From Lachnospiraceae bacterium (GTDB lineage: Bacteria; Bacillota; Clostridia; Lachnospirales; Lachnospiraceae): 8,025 bases of DNA. The stretch covers positions 1-8,025 of the forward strand of contig JAFSWJ010000278.1 of the NCBI GenBank assembly GCA_017444545.1, written 5' to 3'. The notes below the pieces were generated by a model, which had not been told where the DNA came from, did no database searches, and saw nothing but the letters and a program-made list of their open reading frames with translations. A program made the position numbers and the translations under genes. This document shows positions 1 to 6,392 of this stretch, piece by piece (within the stretch, counting starts at the first letter, position 1; each line of letters starts with the position of its first letter).

Positions 1-2
1 AA

Positions 3-707
3 AGCATGGAAAAAGACGGGATATCCATAACCCTTGACGAGAGCGCAAAAACGGATAAAACTGCGGCAGGATCGGTATCATCCGCGGACGCAAATCTGAC
101 GATCTCCATATCCTCCGACAGGATAAAAGATATGAAGGTTCCGCAAAGGCAGGAGACTCCGCTGACCCTGTACTACAGGATGTCCTCCTATTCCTATCTG
201 GGTGTTCAGCTCCACGGTGCCTGTACGCCCATGACCATGATAAACTGCCTGAACAGCTTCAACAATGATGGTGACTGCACCCTGACAGAAACCCTGGATC
301 TGGCATCAAGGCTTGGCATCTGGAGTCCCGTTGACGGCATGAGCGCAGAGGGTATATTCATATCGGTAGCCGCCTTAAACGACCTTCACGGGACCGCCAA
401 CTGCGCAGCTCTCTTTGGACCTAAAGACTGCGACGAGCTGGGTGATATCATAGACAAAGGTCTCACTGCCGGAGTCTGCGTTGATTCATCAATGCTTTGG
501 AAAGGAGCAAAGGACGGCTATGCAGACCATATGATAGCCATACTCAAAACCGACAGGGATAAGTACGGCACCCTGAAGGGCTTTGAGATCATCGACAGCG
601 GAATGGGTCTGACCTACATCTCCGCCGACCTGTACGATGAATGTGCACTGGGAAACAAGCTTGGCTTTGTAATGGTATTCGGAAATCCCGAGAATCCGCC
701 TTATTAG
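3..707 (+). CDS. C39/papain-fold cysteine peptidase-like protein, 5'-truncated by window edge
   Basis: The frame is open from the first bases of the window and stops with TAG at 705-707. An ATG lies at position 6, but only five bases precede it, so no ribosome binding site can be judged and the true start is probably upstream. Counting from that ATG, residues 1-50 are a low-complexity Ser/Thr/Asp/Lys-rich stretch that reads like a linker. The rest resembles the C39-like papain fold. There is a Gln (Q68) five residues before a Cys in GACTPMTMIN (C73), a His in GYADHMIAIL (H175) and an Asp in EIIDSGMG (D197), which is the order of oxyanion Gln, nucleophile, His and Asp expected for such enzymes. 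The fold call is inference from motif order. The substrate is unknown and the protein could be a catalytically inactive relative. It ends 7 bases before fliB on the same strand, so the two are probably co-transcribed. Confidence 0.6.
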   Translation, partial: SMEKDGISITLDESAKTDKTAAGSVSSADANLTISISSDRIKDMKVPQRQETPLTLYYRMSSYSYLGVQLHGACTPMTMINCLNSFNNDGDCTLTETLDLASRLGIWSPVDGMSAEGIFISVAALNDLHGTANCAALFGPKDCDELGDIIDKGLTAGVCVDSSMLWKGAKDGYADHMIAILKTDRDKYGTLKGFEIIDSGMGLTYISADLYDECALGNKLGFVMVFGNPENPPY

Positions 708-714
708 AAAAACC

Positions 715-1842
715 ATGGAGATCAGAAAAACATCAATCTACGACAGCTTCATATGTACTGCGGACAAATGCCCCGAAAACTGCTGCAGGGGCTGGCGGAT
801 CCACATCGACGATGACACGGTCCAGAAATACATGGAGATGAAGGGCCTTGAGGGCATCATAATAAGGACCTGCGTGCAGACCGACGATACCATGCCCTAT
901 TTTTCAAGGAGATCCGTGGTGTGCCCGCTGATGACGATAAAGGGTCTTTGCTCGATACAAAAAAGACACGGTGAAGACCTCATGCCCGAGATCTGCAGGA
1001 GATTTCCCAGAGACATCAGAAATTACGGTCTCTTCACGGAATTTCATCTGGACCCTGCCTGTACTCATGTATGCGAAATGCTCCTGGATCCGGAAGTCAG
1101 TCCTACGCTTGTAATTTCAGAAGATGAGATCAAACAGCCCCAATACGGCACCAATGATGATACCGGGTTTTTGAAAGAGTTGGACAGATCAAGAGCCGGA
1201 TTGATGAAGCTTTTTGAATACAGCGAAGAAAAGGATCTGTATTCCCTTGACGGGATATTTACCGATGCGATGAATATCGCATTTGACGATCATGACAAGG
1301 TTCTGAATATCAGCGAAAGCAGACGAAAACGGGAGATAAAGATACAAAACCTCCCGCTTCCCGCAGTTCTTATAAACGAAATGATATCCGCCTCTTTTTA
1401 CAAGGATGAGATGCGGTTTTATTCTCCGTATTTTTACAGGCTCTTCAGGTCCTATTTCCGGTATTTCGGAGGACTGTCTCCTCTGAAGGCACAGCACAGA
1501 TATGAGGATGCACTGAAAAAGCTTCAAAGTGACTGTCCGCAGGTCGTTTCCCACATTTATACCTATATCAGATACAGCCTGGAAAGAGAATATCTGTCAA
1601 CCTACGAGGACTACAGCTTCATCAAAAGGATACTTGACAACATCATCTGCGCAAATCTGGTGCTTGTCCTCATGACCGTATGCCATATGCGATACGGCAG
1701 ACTGACCCTTTCTGATGAAGCCAGGATAATCTCCATGACGGAAAGGAGAGCCCGACACAACGAGAGCATCCTCAAAAAGCTGTCTGATATGTACAGAAAG
1801 GATACTCCCGACTTTTTTTCAACCGATATGCGAAGCCCTTAA
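715..1842 (+). CDS. fliB: Flagellin lysine-N-methylase (FliB family)
   Basis: The 375-residue protein has the FliB/YkgJ-type cysteine pattern. The N-terminus reads SFICTADKCPENCC (C14, C19, C23, C24) followed by GWRIHIDDDT. Then come CPLMTIKGLCSIQ (C70, C79), an EICRRFPRD segment (C94) and DPACTHVCEMLLDP (C116, C120). Family members methylate lysine side chains of flagellin in the cytoplasm before export, and the Salmonella enzyme has been reported to carry a [4Fe-4S] cluster. The cysteine set here is compatible with cluster binding. The C-terminal two thirds are less conserved and helical, and the length is normal. The ATG at 715 fits the usual family N-terminus, but no Shine-Dalgarno sequence is visible before it. 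Translation may be coupled to the gene ending at 707. The last 24 bases overlap the 3' end of folD on the other strand. No flagellin gene lies in the window. Confidence 0.87.
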   Translation: MEIRKTSIYDSFICTADKCPENCCRGWRIHIDDDTVQKYMEMKGLEGIIIRTCVQTDDTMPYFSRRSVVCPLMTIKGLCSIQKRHGEDLMPEICRRFPRDIRNYGLFTEFHLDPACTHVCEMLLDPEVSPTLVISEDEIKQPQYGTNDDTGFLKELDRSRAGLMKLFEYSEEKDLYSLDGIFTDAMNIAFDDHDKVLNISESRRKREIKIQNLPLPAVLINEMISASFYKDEMRFYSPYFYRLFRSYFRYFGGLSPLKAQHRYEDALKKLQSDCPQVVSHIYTYIRYSLEREYLSTYEDYSFIKRILDNIICANLVLVLMTVCHMRYGRLTLSDEARIISMTERRARHNESILKKLSDMYRKDTPDFFSTDMRSP

Positions 1843-2661
1843 AAGATGCTTTGCAAGGACCGACGTGGTCACGGATCCCACTCCCCCGGGAACAGGAGTT
1901 ACAAGAGATGCTTTTTCGAGCACACCTTCGGTATCCACATCTCCGCAGATACCCCCTTCGCCGTCATCATTGATCCCCACATCTATCACAACGGCACCAT
2001 CGGAAACAAAACCTGATCTGATCATCTTTTTTGAACCCGCTGCCGCGATCACTATATCCGCATTCCTGCATTTTTCCTCGATATTCACTGTCTTTGTATG
2101 ACAGACCGTCACCGTGGCATTTCTTTTGATCAAAAGCATGGCAAGCGGCTTTCCTATGACCAGGCTCCTGCCCACGACCGTGACATTTTTTCCTGTCGGA
2201 TCGATCCCGGCATAGTCAAGGCACTCTATCACAGCCTCTGCCGTACAGGGCGCAAAGCCCTTTTCATCACCCGCATACACCTTTGCCATGTTGGTAGGAG
2301 AAATACCGTCCAGATCCTTGTAGGGATCTATCCTTTCCGCCACCGCCTCCTCATCTATGTGTTTCGGCAGAGGACGAAGCAGGAGTATACCGTCTATCTC
2401 GTTGTCCCTGTTTATCCTGTCAAATTCGGTCATAAATCTTTCATTTGTAATATCTTCCGGATAGGAATAGAGCGAATACTCCAGTCCCAGCTTCTCCATC
2501 TTTTTTACCGCCCCTTTTTCATAGGCGACATCATCAGGCTTTTCACCCACCCGGACTATAGCAAGACGTGGAACCATCCCGTCCAGATTTTTCACTTTTT
2601 CCAGGATCGATCCATTTATCGCTTTTGCAACATCAATACCCTTTAATATCTCTGCGCTCAC
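1819..2661 (-). CDS. folD: FolD-type methylene-THF dehydrogenase, variant lacking the cyclohydrolase Lys/Gln
   Basis: This enzyme oxidises 5,10-methylene-THF to methenyl-THF, normally with a cyclohydrolase step to 10-formyl-THF. The FolD fold is clear from LRPLPKHID, KDLDGISP, PCTAEAV, the Rossmann motif VVGRSLVIGKPLAMLL, VIDVGIND, GDVD and TPVPGGVGS. The usual YxxxKxK site here reads YEKGAVK, so the catalytic Lys (human K56) is Ala. The usual VQLPL reads LLRPL, so the Gln (human Q100) is Leu. The folate-binding Asp in KDLDG is kept. Both lost residues serve the cyclohydrolase reaction, so I infer a dehydrogenase only. GTG at 2661 has GGAGG nine bases upstream and is my preferred start. TTG at 2667 would overlap the fchA stop by four bases but has only a 3-base spacer. 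The gene is translationally linked to fchA. Length (280 aa) is normal for the family. Confidence 0.9.
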   Translation of the reverse strand: MSAEILKGIDVAKAINGSILEKVKNLDGMVPRLAIVRVGEKPDDVAYEKGAVKKMEKLGLEYSLYSYPEDITNERFMTEFDRINRDNEIDGILLLRPLPKHIDEEAVAERIDPYKDLDGISPTNMAKVYAGDEKGFAPCTAEAVIECLDYAGIDPTGKNVTVVGRSLVIGKPLAMLLIKRNATVTVCHTKTVNIEEKCRNADIVIAAAGSKKMIRSGFVSDGAVVIDVGINDDGEGGICGDVDTEGVLEKASLVTPVPGGVGSVTTSVLAKHLLRASHIG

Positions 2662-2663
2662 CT

Positions 2664-3347
2664 TCAATTTCCTCCTTTTATCCCCGACAGTACCCTTGCA
2701 TATGTCTCATCGTATATCTGCTCCGCCTCAGCGATCATCCTGTCGGCCCTTTCGTTCATCTCCTCAGCCGTCTCTCTCTCCTTCATCAGCTTCGTATTGA
2801 TATACACATTCAATGATGAAGCCTTCAGAGCTGCAAATGCAAACTGGATGGCAGCACCGGCATCGCTTATGGCAAGGGGGCTCCCTATCTCTGATATCCT
2901 CCGGATCAGCATCATGGCATCATATATCAGTCTCATCTGTTCAAGAGGCGCCTCACTTGCAGTAACAAGAGCCTTTTTCATCACCTCATCCCTGTATGCC
3001 TTTTCCTCATCACTTTCCCTTGGAAGAGAATATGCCTTTGAAAGAGGCTCGAAAGCCTCAGCATCCCTGTCAATTGAAAGGAGAAGCTTTTCTTTCAGTT
3101 CTCCCGCCTTTTTCATGCTTTCATCTATCTCCTGCTGGTATGCGGCATATTTCTTTTTTCCGCTTGTCAGGGCGAGAACCATGTTTCCAAGGCCCATCCC
3201 GAGCGCTGCCACAAGACCGCTCGCTCCCCCGCCCCCCGGGACAGGCTCAGCGGATGAGAGCACGCTTGCAAACTCATCTATGGTCAGATTTTTCATTTCC
3301 GGCATATTATCCCTGTTGTCACCCATACTGAAATTTAAGGTTGACAA
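2664..3347 (-). CDS. fchA: Methenyl-THF cyclohydrolase / formimino-THF cyclodeaminase family protein (FchA-like)
   Basis: This 227-residue helical protein belongs to the FTCD C-terminal family. Residue positions count from TTG 3347: PVPGGGGASG (35-44), ALTSGKKKY, a D-rich SIDRDAEAF (91-99), GSPLAISDAGAA (155-166) and LNVYIN (179-184). Members either hydrolyse methenyl-THF to 10-formyl-THF or release ammonia from formimino-THF. Because the downstream FolD lacks its cyclohydrolase residues, I favour cyclohydrolase. The start is uncertain. TTG 3347 follows the strong AGGAGG at 3356-3351 by only 3 bases, while ATG 3326, ATG 3305 (MPEMKNLTIDEF) and ATG 3296 look more like family N-termini but sit far from that site. 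If translation starts at 3305 or 3296, the BirA-like operator at 3316-3347 is wholly untranslated. It is the first gene of the fchA-folD operon. Confidence 0.85.
   Translation of the reverse strand: MSTLNFSMGDNRDNMPEMKNLTIDEFASVLSSAEPVPGGGGASGLVAALGMGLGNMVLALTSGKKKYAAYQQEIDESMKKAGELKEKLLLSIDRDAEAFEPLSKAYSLPRESDEEKAYRDEVMKKALVTASEAPLEQMRLIYDAMMLIRRISEIGSPLAISDAGAAIQFAFAALKASSLNVYINTKLMKERETAEEMNERADRMIAEAEQIYDETYARVLSGIKGGN
3316..3347. promoter_or_regulatory. Candidate BirA (biotin repressor) operator at bioY
   Basis: On the plus strand TTGTCACCC (3316-3324) is followed by 14 bases and then GGTTGACAA (3339-3347). The arms are inverted copies with one mismatch. Arm length, spacer and sequence match the known BirA-box layout, roughly TTGTNAACC-N14/15-GGTTNACAA (from memory). 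The right arm contains the -35 hexamer of the bioY promoter, so binding would block transcription of a biotin transporter, the expected logic. The left two thirds lie in the 5' region of fchA. Confidence 0.7.
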
Positions 3348-3369
3348 CCTCCTCCTTTCGGTATATATT
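3341..3369 (+). promoter_or_regulatory. Sigma-A promoter of bioY
   Basis: TTGACA (3341-3346) and TATATT (3364-3369) are separated by 17 bases, giving a start near 3376 and a leader of about 90 bases before the bioY ATG. The -35 is a perfect consensus and overlaps the right arm of the BirA-like operator. The core also overlaps the opposite-strand ribosome binding site of fchA. Confidence 0.65.
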
Positions 3370-3380
3370 AGCCTTTGCTC

Positions 3381-3408
3381 CGGTTGATCATTTCGTACGA
3401 TCAGACCG
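3381..3408 (+). repeat. Inverted repeat / possible hairpin in the bioY leader
   Basis: CGGTTGATC (3381-3389) can pair with GATCAGACCG (3399-3408) around a 9-base loop, with a single bulged base. It lies in the predicted untranslated leader of bioY and possibly in that of fchA on the other strand. No U-run follows, so it is not an intrinsic terminator. It might be a leader hairpin or a second protein site; its role is unknown. Confidence 0.35.
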
Positions 3409-3424
3409 ACAAAAGTACTGTATC

Positions 3425-3453
3425 ATTATATATTCAGAAAAGAAAAAAGAAAA
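3425..3453 (-). promoter_or_regulatory. Possible promoter of fchA-folD
   Basis: Read on the minus strand, a perfect TATAAT (3430-3425) has TTTTCT 17 bases upstream (3453-3448), a poor -35. The start would fall near 3418 and the leader would be about 70 bases. A promoter here would make the 5' ends of the fchA and bioY transcripts overlap by about 40 bases. The region is AT-rich, so a chance match is quite possible. Confidence 0.3.
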
Positions 3454-3465
3454 GGAACAGAAAAA

Positions 3466-4014
3466 ATGAAAACAAAAGACATAGTATACATCGGGATCTT
3501 TTCGGCCATCATCACGATCTGCTCATGGATATCGGTACCCTTTACCGTTCCCTTTACTCTCCAGACCTTTGCCGTATTTCTGGCTGTACTCCTTCTTGGT
3601 GGAAAACGCGGGACTCTTTCGGTTTTGGTATATATCCTTCTGGGCACAGTCGGTCTGCCTGTTTTTTCAGGCTTCAAAGGGGGTATAGCTGCCCTGCTCG
3701 GTCCCACAGGCGGCTACATCATTGGCTTTATAGCCACCTCCCTCATCATGTGGGCATTTGAACATGTCCCGAAGCTGAACAGGACCGTTTCATCCGTCAT
3801 TTCCATGCTTTTGGGATTACTTGCCTGCTATGCCTTCGGAACCGCCTGGTTTTATTATGTATATAATAACGGTACCGACACACCGGCCTCCCTGTCCGTG
3901 ATACTTGGCTGGTGTGTGATACCGTTTATAATTCCCGATCTTGTAAAGATCCTTCTGGCCTTTCTCCTCAGCAGGAGCAAAGCACTTCGAAACATCCTTG
4001 CAAACGATCTATAA
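3466..4014 (+). CDS. bioY: BioY, biotin-specific S-component of an ECF transporter
   Basis: BioY is the membrane protein that binds biotin for uptake, working with a shared ECF energising module (EcfA, EcfA', EcfT). The 182-residue protein is hydrophobic with about six membrane segments. It carries the family signatures [13 protein letters not shown] (28-40), [11 protein letters not shown] (63-73), a [10 protein letters not shown] motif (79-88) and PDLVK near the C-terminus (157-161). Length is typical. The ATG at 3466 has AAGGA at 3452-3456 with a nine-base spacer. No ECF ATPase or T-component and no biotin synthesis gene is in the window, so it presumably uses a general ECF module encoded elsewhere. 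The upstream BirA-like operator indicates repression when biotin is plentiful. Its stop codon overlaps the 3' end of the convergent ABC ATPase gene by 6 bases. Confidence 0.95.
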   Translation: MKTKDIVYIGIFSAIITICSWISVPFTVPFTLQTFAVFLAVLLLGGKRGTLSVLVYILLGTVGLPVFSGFKGGIAALLGPTGGYIIGFIATSLIMWAFEHVPKLNRTVSSVISMLLGLLACYAFGTAWFYYVYNNGTDTPASLSVILGWCVIPFIIPDLVKILLAFLLSRSKALRNILANDL

Positions 4015-4731
4015 TACCTTTGAAAGAAATTCCCTCAGCCTCTCATCCTTTGGATCGTTAAAGAAAGCCTGAGGCTCGTTTTCTTCTTTTATTATGCCCT
4101 CATCCACAAAGAGGACCTTGCTGGCAACCTCTCTTGCAAAGCCCATCTCGTGTGTGACTATTACAAGTGTCATACCACTGTCGGCAAGTTCCTTGATGAC
4201 CTCAAGCACTTCTCCGACCATCTCGGGATCCAGGGCCGATGTAGGCTCGTCAAAAAGCATGACCTCCGGGTTCATGGCAAGGGATCTGACTATGGCGATC
4301 CTCTGCTTCTGTCCGCCGGAAAGCTGCGATGGATATGCGTCAGCCTTGTCGGAAAGATTAACCCTTTCCAGAAGATTCAGTGCCGTTTCCTTTGCTTCCT
4401 CCGGCGTCTTCCGCTTCAGCGTGACAGGCGCCAGGGTTATATTATCCATGATCGTCAGGTTGTTGAAAAGATTGAAGTGCTGAAAGACCATTCCCATGCG
4501 GGAACGCACCCTGTTCACATCCACCTCGGGTGAGGTGATCTCTTCCCCGTTGAAAAAGATCTTTCCCGATGTGGGTGTCTCAAGGAGGTTGATGCAGCGC
4601 AGGAATGTGGACTTTCCGGAACCCGAAGGTCCGATCACCGCTATCTTTTCCCCATTGTCAATCTCATAGCTGATACCTTTGAGTATCTCGTTATCTCCGA
4701 AATTCTTTTTCAGATCCTTAATGCTGATCAC
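4009..4731 (-). CDS. Polar amino-acid ABC importer, ATP-binding subunit (GlnQ/HisP family)
   Basis: This cytoplasmic ATPase drives the importer encoded by the two genes before it. From GTG 4731 (240 aa) it has Walker A GPSGSGKS (34-41), Q-loop Gln in MVFQHFNLF (Q84), signature LSGGQ (137-141), Walker B VMLFDE (157-162), D-loop SALD (165-168) and switch His in VTHEMGFA (H194). The Q-loop and switch-region sequences and the length are those of the amino-acid importer subfamily. I prefer GTG 4731 because [12 protein letters not shown] is a normal family start and a G-rich stretch lies about ten bases upstream. An in-frame TTG at 4755 would add eight residues without a ribosome binding site. The gene overlaps the permease by 14 bases, indicating coupled translation. 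The substrate cannot be read from this subunit. Confidence 0.93.
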   Translation of the reverse strand: MISIKDLKKNFGDNEILKGISYEIDNGEKIAVIGPSGSGKSTFLRCINLLETPTSGKIFFNGEEITSPEVDVNRVRSRMGMVFQHFNLFNNLTIMDNITLAPVTLKRKTPEEAKETALNLLERVNLSDKADAYPSQLSGGQKQRIAIVRSLAMNPEVMLFDEPTSALDPEMVGEVLEVIKELADSGMTLVIVTHEMGFAREVASKVLFVDEGIIKEENEPQAFFNDPKDERLREFLSKVL

Positions 4732-5437
4732 TCTTGCGCAGCCCCCTTTCCACAAATGAGAACAGATAGCTGATGAGGAGCACTATCGCAAGATATATCA
4801 GCGCGACTCCTATGAGAGGAAGGAAGGCATCAAAGGTAGTACCTCTGATGATATCGCCGCCCCTTGTCAGCTCGTTCAGGCCTATATAGCCGCAGATCGA
4901 GGTTTCCTTTAAAAGGGTTATGAGCTCGTTTACAAGAGCAGGCAAAGATGCCTTGAAGGCCTGGGGCAGAACGATCTTTGTCATGGTCTGGACATAGGAA
5001 AGACCCAGAGACCTGCCGGCCTCCATCTGACCCTTGTCAACCGACATGATCCCTCCTCGGAAAACCTCCGCAACATAAGCCCCCGAATTGATACCAAAGG
5101 TGAGGACCGCCACCAGGACCTTGGATTTTGCGCTCACCATGATGATGAAATACATGATCAGAAGCTGCACCAGTGCGGGTGTTCCTCTGATCACGGTCAG
5201 ATAAACATGGCACAGACCGTTCAAAATATTCAGGATCACCTTCTTATAGCCGGTCAGTTCTTTTCCTGACTGCTGGTCGTGGGCGCATCTGATGATGCCG
5301 ACCACCACTCCTATCGTCACACCGATCAGCAGAGCAAAAACCGTAACGATGAGAGTGATCTTCAGTCCGTTGACTATGAATTTCCACCTGTCGTCCTGTA
5401 TGAAATCCTGATAGAATTTTTCAGCAAAACCGTTCAT
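4718..5437 (-). CDS. Polar amino-acid ABC importer, permease (HisM/GlnP family)
   Basis: This is the membrane subunit of an amino-acid importer, acting as a homodimer or with a partner. The 239-residue protein begins with a short amphipathic segment. It then has a first membrane helix at about 24-49, the [13 protein letters not shown] motif (81-93), helices near 93-126, and a last helix at 205-228. The EAA coupling loop is clear at 139-160 (EAGRSLGLS, then KIVLPQA), which contacts the ATPase. Only one permease gene is present, so a homodimer is likely. A 10-residue hydrophilic insert, [10 protein letters not shown] (52-61), follows the first helix. ATG 5437 has an AGAGG-like site about five bases upstream, and the gene begins 9 bases after the binding-protein stop. 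Confidence 0.93.
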   Translation of the reverse strand: MNGFAEKFYQDFIQDDRWKFIVNGLKITLIVTVFALLIGVTIGVVVGIIRCAHDQQSGKELTGYKKVILNILNGLCHVYLTVIRGTPALVQLLIMYFIIMVSAKSKVLVAVLTFGINSGAYVAEVFRGGIMSVDKGQMEAGRSLGLSYVQTMTKIVLPQAFKASLPALVNELITLLKETSICGYIGLNELTRGGDIIRGTTFDAFLPLIGVALIYLAIVLLISYLFSFVERGLRKSDQH

Positions 5438-5446
5438 TCAGACCTC

Positions 5447-6220
5447 TTACTCCGACTTGATATACTTTGAGATGATCTCGTCAAGCTTTCCTTCTGCTTT
5501 AAGCTCCTGCAGTGCCTTGTTTACGGCATCCAGAAGTTCCGTGTTCTCCTTGTTGATGACAGCCGCATACTCCTCCGTCACATACTCAGTATCAAGGATC
5601 CGGAGTCCCTCGTTTGCAGCAACATAGTTCTTTGCAGGCTCATTATCGATGACGACCGCATCAACCTTGCCGGAAACAAGTGCCATCACGGCATCATTTC
5701 CCTTGCTGTATTCCTCAACATTTTCCTGTCCGAAATCATCGATACAATATATGTCACCTGTAGTTGCAAGCTGTACGCCGATCTTTTTCCCGTTATAGAG
5801 ATCATCCACTGACTTTATGTCGGAATCCTCCTTTACAATGACAACCTGGACACCCGTAGCATAGGAATCAGAGAAATTGATATTCTTTTTTCTCTCCTCT
5901 GTCACGGTCATACCCGCAAGTCCGATATCAGCCTTTCCCGAAGCCACAGAGGTTATGATGGAATCAAATTCCATATCCTCGATCTTCAGCTCAAGTCCGA
6001 GCTTGTCGGCAACCGCCTTTGCGATCTCCGCATCGATACCTACTATCTGGTCCGCATCATAGTACTCATAAGGCGGGAAATAGGCATTTGTCGCCATTGT
6101 GAGCACTCCGCCCGTGACCGTCTTTACCGATGATCCGGATGCAGCATTTCCTGAAGATCCGCAGCCTGCAAATGACAGGGCCAGGATCGCCGTCATGATC
6201 AAAGCTACTGTTTTTTTCAT
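5447..6220 (-). CDS. Amino-acid ABC importer, substrate-binding lipoprotein (SBP_bac_3 family)
   Basis: The protein captures an amino acid outside the cell and delivers it to the permease. From ATG 6220 it has 257 residues. A short charged start (MKKT) and hydrophobic core lead to ALSFAGC, with the lipid-anchored Cys at position 20, then a Gly/Ser/Ala-rich linker. The family 3 fold shows in TNAYFPPYEYYD, GIDAEIAKAVADKLG, AGMTVTEERKKNINFSDSY and VQLATTGD. These contain the Arg and Thr residues that usually hold the ligand carboxylate. VVIDNEPA supplies the expected Asp for the amino group. The exact ligand is not evident. The frame stays open upstream to 6478, but ATG 6220 is chosen because GAGGAGG sits six bases before it and the signal peptide starts there. 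It is the first gene of the operon. Confidence 0.94.
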   Translation of the reverse strand: MKKTVALIMTAILALSFAGCGSSGNAASGSSVKTVTGGVLTMATNAYFPPYEYYDADQIVGIDAEIAKAVADKLGLELKIEDMEFDSIITSVASGKADIGLAGMTVTEERKKNINFSDSYATGVQVVIVKEDSDIKSVDDLYNGKKIGVQLATTGDIYCIDDFGQENVEEYSKGNDAVMALVSGKVDAVVIDNEPAKNYVAANEGLRILDTEYVTEEYAAVINKENTELLDAVNKALQELKAEGKLDEIISKYIKSE

Positions 6221-6226
6221 AACTAT

Positions 6227-6233
6227 CCTCCTC
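6227..6233 (-). promoter_or_regulatory. Ribosome binding site of the ABC binding-protein gene
   Basis: GAGGAGG on the minus strand, six bases before ATG 6220. It fixes the start at the lipoprotein signal peptide and rules out the 86-residue upstream extension. Confidence 0.85.
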
Positions 6234-6265
6234 AAAAAACGTAAAACTACAACAAATACCGCTAT

Positions 6266-6295
6266 ACTATACCACAAACCTCGCCTTCCGTACAA
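6266..6295 (-). promoter_or_regulatory. Promoter of the amino-acid ABC operon
   Basis: Read on the minus strand, TTGTAC (6295-6290) is followed after 18 bases by TATAGT (6271-6266). The -10 is preceded by TGG (6274-6272), which makes an extended -10 and compensates for the weak -35. The predicted start is near 6259 and the leader is about 39 bases, too short for a T-box or riboswitch. Confidence 0.55.
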
Positions 6296-6296
6296 T

Positions 6297-6310
6297 CCTG
6301 TGCGGACAGG
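6297..6310. promoter_or_regulatory. Short palindrome upstream of the ABC promoter, possible operator
   Basis: CCTGT-GCGG-ACAGG is a perfect 5-base inverted repeat around four bases. It begins one base from the -35 of the ABC operon and lies about 35 bases upstream of the pilZ -10. The position suits a regulator of either gene. No known operator family is recognised and a short repeat can arise by chance. Confidence 0.3.
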
Positions 6311-6344
6311 TTCATTATCTCTGTAAATATATCCGGAAAAAGTG

Positions 6345-6350
6345 TATAAT
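6345..6350 (+). promoter_or_regulatory. -10 element of the pilZ-gene promoter
   Basis: TATAAT at 6345-6350 gives a start near 6357 and a leader of about 36 bases to ATG 6393. No good -35 is seen 16-18 bases upstream (TGTAAA at 6322-6327 is the nearest), so activation or an alternative sigma contact may be needed. The ABC promoter lies back to back with it in the same 172-base gap, which otherwise holds only the palindrome at 6297-6310. Confidence 0.45.
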
Positions 6351-6380
6351 AAGACCGTTGTCCGGCAGCGCCAGTGTATC

Positions 6381-6385
6381 GGAGG
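6381..6385 (+). promoter_or_regulatory. Ribosome binding site of the pilZ gene
   Basis: GGAGG seven bases before ATG 6393. It selects this ATG over an in-frame GTG at 6342, which lies in the promoter -10 region. Confidence 0.85.
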
Positions 6386-6392
6386 AAGATCA

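Noticed and set aside
2098..2646. Plus-strand open frame of 182 codons inside folD
   Set aside because: It is the antisense shadow of a strongly conserved FolD and its translation has no recognisable domain or ribosome binding site.
2797..3387. Plus-strand open frame of 196 codons across fchA
   Set aside because: Its serine- and alanine-rich translation is typical of the reverse strand of a helical, Lys/Glu-rich protein, and FchA motifs lie opposite.
3370..3465. THF or other riboswitch in the fchA or bioY leader
   Set aside because: Apart from the single imperfect hairpin at 3381-3408 I could not recognise a conserved riboswitch core, and the leaders are short.
6342..6392. Upstream GTG start for the PilZ protein
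   Set aside because: This GTG lies at the TATAAT of the promoter, while ATG 6393 has GGAGG at ideal spacing.
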